Under the pieces are notes generated by a model that made no database searches, was not told where the DNA came from, and worked only from the letters and a program-made list of their open reading frames with translations. Positions 16,096-18,585 of a stretch of DNA of 18,585 nt are shown here, piece after piece. Position 1 is the first letter of the stretch. Each line of letters starts with the position of its first letter. This DNA comes from Verrucomicrobiaceae bacterium (GTDB lineage: Bacteria > Verrucomicrobiota > Verrucomicrobiae > Verrucomicrobiales > Akkermansiaceae): NCBI GenBank assembly GCA_003820635.1, contig RPOS01000053.1, positions 1-18,585 on the forward strand, in the 5' to 3' direction. A program made the translations under genes and the position numbers.

Positions 16096-17832
16096 TCACG
16101 CCGCAGGTCTAGGATCGAATGCAAATCCCGCGTCACAAAGTTTCGCGTAGGCTCCGCTTTGTGCGACGAGCTGCGCGTGCGTGCCCTGCTCGACGAGGCG
16201 GCCGCCATCCAGCACGCAGATGCGGTCCGCCTGTTGCACGGTGGAGAGGCGGTGGGCGATGACGAAGCAGGTGCGGTCCGCGCGGAGGTTCTCGAGCGCC
16301 TGCTGGACGAGGCGCTCGGTGCGGTTGTCGAGCGCGGAGGTGGCCTCGTCTAACAAAAGCAGCGGCGGGTTCTTGAGCAGGGCGCGGGCGATCGAGAGCC
16401 GTTGTTTCTCGCCGCCTGAGAAACGGCCGCCGCGCTCGCCGGCGAGGGTGGAGAGTCCTTCCGGATGCGCGCGGACAAAGGCGGCCGCGTTGGCGGCTTC
16501 CAGTGCGGCCCACAGCTCGTCATCGGTGGCGTCTTGTTTGGCGAGCAGCAGGTTCTCGCGCAGCGTGGTGTTGAAGAGGAAGCTTTCCTGGGTGACGTAG
16601 CCGAGTTGGTCGCGCAGCCACTCCTTGGAAATTTCCGCGAGCGGGATGCCATCGATGAGGATGCGGCCGCCGTTCGGTTCGTAAAAGCGCGTGAGCAGGT
16701 TGAGCACGGTGGACTTGCCCGCGCCGGTGGCGCCGACCAGTGCGATGGTTTCGCCGGGCTTCGCCTCGAAGCTCAGCCCGCGGATGGCCGGCGAGTCCGC
16801 GGCGTAATCGAAGGACACGTTTTCGAAACGCACATGGCCGCGCAGGCCTGCCGGGCGGGTGCCCTCGGTGATGTGGGATTCGTCCGGCGTGTCGATGATG
16901 CTGAACACGCGCTTCGCCGCGACGATGCCGCGGGTGAAGGTCTGCGCGAGCGTGTTGATGCGCGAGATCGGATCGAACAGGAATCCCCAGGCGACGAGGA
17001 AGGAAATGACGGTGCCTGCCGAGATCTTTCCCGCAAGTGCCCAGTAAGCGCCGAAGGCGACCATCAGGATGATGCCGGACTCGGCAATGAAGGAAACCGA
17101 TGGCCAGACGATGGCCTGGCCGCGCATGACGCGCAGGTGTTTCTCGCCGACCTTGCGCGAGGCCGCGCCAAAGGTTTCGAGCGCCTTGGGTTCCACGGTG
17201 TAGGCCTTGATCTGGCGGATGCCGGCAAGGTGGTCGTGCAGGATGGCGTTGAGCGCGGAGGAGGCCTCGGACGAGGCGCGCCACATCGGCTCCGAGCGCC
17301 GCGCCCACCAAGAGGTGAGAAGCCCGATGAACGGCAGCGGTGCCAGCGTGACCAGCGTGAGCTGCCACGAATGATAACACATGTATCCCGCGACGATCAG
17401 GAACTGGAGCACGGCGGCCAGCGCCTGGTCCACGCCCTCGATCATCACCCGGTCCATCGTCGGCACGTCATCGGCCACGCGCGACATGATTTCTCCGGAT
17501 GAGTTCGAATCGAACCACTTCACCGGCAGCCGCTGGAGTTTGTCATAAAGTTCCACACGCACGAGGTGGGTGAGTTTCAATTCCAGCGAGTTGTTGACAT
17601 AGGTGCGCAGCGTGAAAAGCAACTGGCGCGCCAGAATGGCCGCGATGCCGATGGCGGCGGTGGACCAGATCAGGTCCGGGCGCCGCTGGCCGATGATCAC
17701 ATCGATGAAGCGCATCGTCACGCCGGGCAGCACCAGCACCAGCGTGGTGCAGAGCACGGCCATCACCAGTGAAAGCGCGCTTTGCAGTGGAAAGCGGAAG
17801 GTGTGGCGCAGGATCCTCGCGAGAACAGGCAT
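16096..17832 (-). CDS. MsbA-like ABC exporter (fused membrane and ATPase domains)
   Basis: A 578-residue half-transporter that should act as a homodimer exporting a lipid, drug or peptide. The transmembrane domain (about residues 15-305) has six helices; helical segments around 18-45, 55-75, 137-180 and 245-285 are obvious. A coupling region is ELYDKLQRLPVKWFDSNSSG, then EIMSRVADDV. The ATPase domain has Walker A GATGAGKST (367-375), Q-loop Gln415, signature FSGGEKQRLSIARALL (471 on), Walker B LLLLDEATSALD (491-502) and switch His527 in IAHRLSTVQQADRI. The ATG at 17832 starts MPVLARILRHTFRFPLQSAL; 39 upstream in-frame residues overlap the hairpin and the KH gene and are rejected. MsbA-like lipid A transport is the closest match but is not proven. 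Confidence 0.93.
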   Translation of the reverse strand: MPVLARILRHTFRFPLQSALSLVMAVLCTTLVLVLPGVTMRFIDVIIGQRRPDLIWSTAAIGIAAILARQLLFTLRTYVNNSLELKLTHLVRVELYDKLQRLPVKWFDSNSSGEIMSRVADDVPTMDRVMIEGVDQALAAVLQFLIVAGYMCYHSWQLTLVTLAPLPFIGLLTSWWARRSEPMWRASSEASSALNAILHDHLAGIRQIKAYTVEPKALETFGAASRKVGEKHLRVMRGQAIVWPSVSFIAESGIILMVAFGAYWALAGKISAGTVISFLVAWGFLFDPISRINTLAQTFTRGIVAAKRVFSIIDTPDESHITEGTRPAGLRGHVRFENVSFDYAADSPAIRGLSFEAKPGETIALVGATGAGKSTVLNLLTRFYEPNGGRILIDGIPLAEISKEWLRDQLGYVTQESFLFNTTLRENLLLAKQDATDDELWAALEAANAAAFVRAHPEGLSTLAGERGGRFSGGEKQRLSIARALLKNPPLLLLDEATSALDNRTERLVQQALENLRADRTCFVIAHRLSTVQQADRICVLDGGRLVEQGTHAQLVAQSGAYAKLCDAGFAFDPRPAA

Positions 17833-17863
17833 GGCGACAAGTGGAGAGGATCCCGCGCTCCGT

Positions 17864-17891
17864 GGCAAGCCGGCCCATGGGCGGGCTTGCC
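17864..17891. terminator. Strong hairpin between the KH gene and the ABC exporter
   Basis: GGCAAGCC (17864-17871) pairs with GGCTTGCC (17884-17891). The inner GCCC/GGGC (17873-17876/17879-17882) also pairs, leaving an AT loop and one G-G mismatch. It starts 29 nt after the KH-gene stop and ends 31 nt before the ABC start. No T-tract follows on the minus strand, so it may attenuate or stabilise transcripts rather than terminate. Confidence 0.45.
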
Positions 17892-17920
17892 CTCTTCCGC
17901 CATCGCGATCATGCGGTGTG

Positions 17921-18550
17921 CTACCGCGGTGCCTGCTCCGTGGCGGCAAGCGCCGTTTCCTCCTCGTGCGAATGGATCCTCAGCAGGACCGGCACGCCGT
18001 GCATCCCGGCGGCCGCCTTGAGCATGCGGCGGATGGCCGCCGCCGTGTGCCCTTCACGGCCGATCAGTATCGCGACATCCCGCTGCACCAGCACGAGCGT
18101 GAAGCGCAGCACGCCGGGCGCGATTTCCGCCACCTTGATCTGCGCGTGGCCGGGCTCGTCGATCAGGCTGGCGGTCACGTATTGCAGGAAGTCCTTGAGC
18201 CGCGCAACGAGCGCCTGCATTTCCTCCGGCCCCAAGCGCTTTTCCGGCGGCGCGGGACTCGTTTCGGAACGCAAGGCGCTTCTGAAATCCCACTCCATCA
18301 CCTTGTAATGGGCGGTGCGCCTGACCAGGCCGGCGATATCAACCTCCTGCTGCGCCAGCTTGTTCACCGCCGGCATGACGTTGCGGAAATCCCATTCCAT
18401 CACTTTCGTGTTTCCCAGCCGCCGCAGCGTGCGGGAAAGCTCGAAATCCCGGATGTCTTTGTTCAGCAGCTCCATGAAATCCAGGTCGTTGACCTGGATC
18501 TCTCCGATCTGCTTGAGGGAAGTGGCAAGTTTGGACATTCGTCGCGGCAT
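17921..18550 (-). CDS. KH-domain RNA-binding protein with N-terminal tandem KVMEWDFR repeat
   Basis: A 209-residue protein. Residues about 135-195 form a KhpA-like type II KH domain: KVAEIAPGVLRFTLVL, DVAILIGREGHTAAAIRRML with the GREG nucleic-acid-binding loop at 164-167, and AAGMHGVPVLLRIHSHEE. The N-terminal half is unusual. KVMEWDFR occurs at 49-56 and again at 83-90, each preceded by a (L/I)xxxxRR segment, giving a 34-residue repeat unit. An acidic stretch VNDLDFMELLNKDIRDF precedes it. I know no family for this half. The ATG at 18550 is set by a good GGAGG 5 nt upstream; a second ATG lies at codon 5. A role in RNA metabolism is inferred from the KH domain. The ABC exporter follows on the same strand, 88 bp downstream. 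Confidence 0.85.
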   Translation of the reverse strand: MPRRMSKLATSLKQIGEIQVNDLDFMELLNKDIRDFELSRTLRRLGNTKVMEWDFRNVMPAVNKLAQQEVDIAGLVRRTAHYKVMEWDFRSALRSETSPAPPEKRLGPEEMQALVARLKDFLQYVTASLIDEPGHAQIKVAEIAPGVLRFTLVLVQRDVAILIGREGHTAAAIRRMLKAAAGMHGVPVLLRIHSHEEETALAATEQAPR

Positions 18551-18555
18551 GGAAT

Positions 18556-18560
18556 CCTCC
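18556..18560 (-). promoter_or_regulatory. Shine-Dalgarno GGAGG of the KH-domain gene
   Basis: GGAGG is placed 5 nt before the ATG at 18550 and fixes that start. It is the only clear Shine-Dalgarno I found ahead of a gene in the window, which is otherwise poor in them. Confidence 0.75.
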
Positions 18561-18585
18561 GGGTTGTGGTTTCAAATCATTCCCA

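Noticed and set aside
16465..17502. A 345-codon plus-strand open frame opposite the ABC exporter
   Set aside because: Antisense to a gene with all ABC motifs present. No independent evidence for coding.

Overview
The window is a GC-rich bacterial chromosome segment with almost no intergenic space. Most genes are on the minus strand, and most starts have no recognisable Shine-Dalgarno sequence. An enlarged SecA with a C-terminal SEC-C motif, a NusG/RfaH-like antiterminator beside sugar-nucleotide genes, a REP-type palindrome pair and the absence of strong ribosome-binding sites point to Verrucomicrobiota, probably Verrucomicrobiales. This assignment is inference; there is no rRNA or other marker to settle it. 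I see no tRNA, rRNA, CRISPR array, transposase or phage gene.

Left part (1-5042), surface polysaccharide and toxin-antitoxin modules. The leftward genes are a GbsR/MarR-type regulator, a NusG/RfaH-like antiterminator (ATGA overlap with the regulator), a ribbon-helix-helix VapB with a PIN VapC, GDP-L-fucose synthase (fcl) and the start of GDP-mannose 4,6-dehydratase (gmd). The last two make GDP-L-fucose from GDP-mannose. A UDP-glucuronate decarboxylase (UDP-xylose) gene diverges from the regulator across a palindromic operator. A second vapBC pair (AbrB-type VapB, PIN VapC) lies between that gene and secA. It is flanked by two copies of the secA 3' end, one intact and one internally deleted.

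Middle part (5100-15653), secA and a DNA-repair block. Downstream to upstream on the minus strand are secA, an NAD(P)-binding/DUF2867 protein, a DUF4130 protein, a radical SAM DNA-repair-type protein, a cryptochrome/photolyase-family protein, a short-chain dehydrogenase-like protein and an NnrS-like membrane protein. The SDR, photolyase and radical SAM genes are tightly packed (6-bp gap, then a 1-bp stop/start overlap) and probably form an operon. A palindromic REP/BIME-like element separates the radical SAM gene from its usual partner, DUF4130. The photolyase-like protein lacks the iron-sulfur cysteines expected of its clade, and the SDR lacks the catalytic tyrosine. The block may therefore be a variant light/DNA-damage response unit.

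Right part (15666-18585): a large inverted repeat, a 100-residue hypothetical protein, an MsbA-like ABC exporter and a KH-domain RNA-binding protein with an unusual N-terminal tandem repeat (KVMEWDFR twice). The KH gene has the only clear Shine-Dalgarno site I found.

A recurring feature is that three regulatory genes (both vapB genes and the GbsR-like gene) have a -10-like hexamer ending 7-8 nt before the start codon. Leaderless transcripts are likely there.
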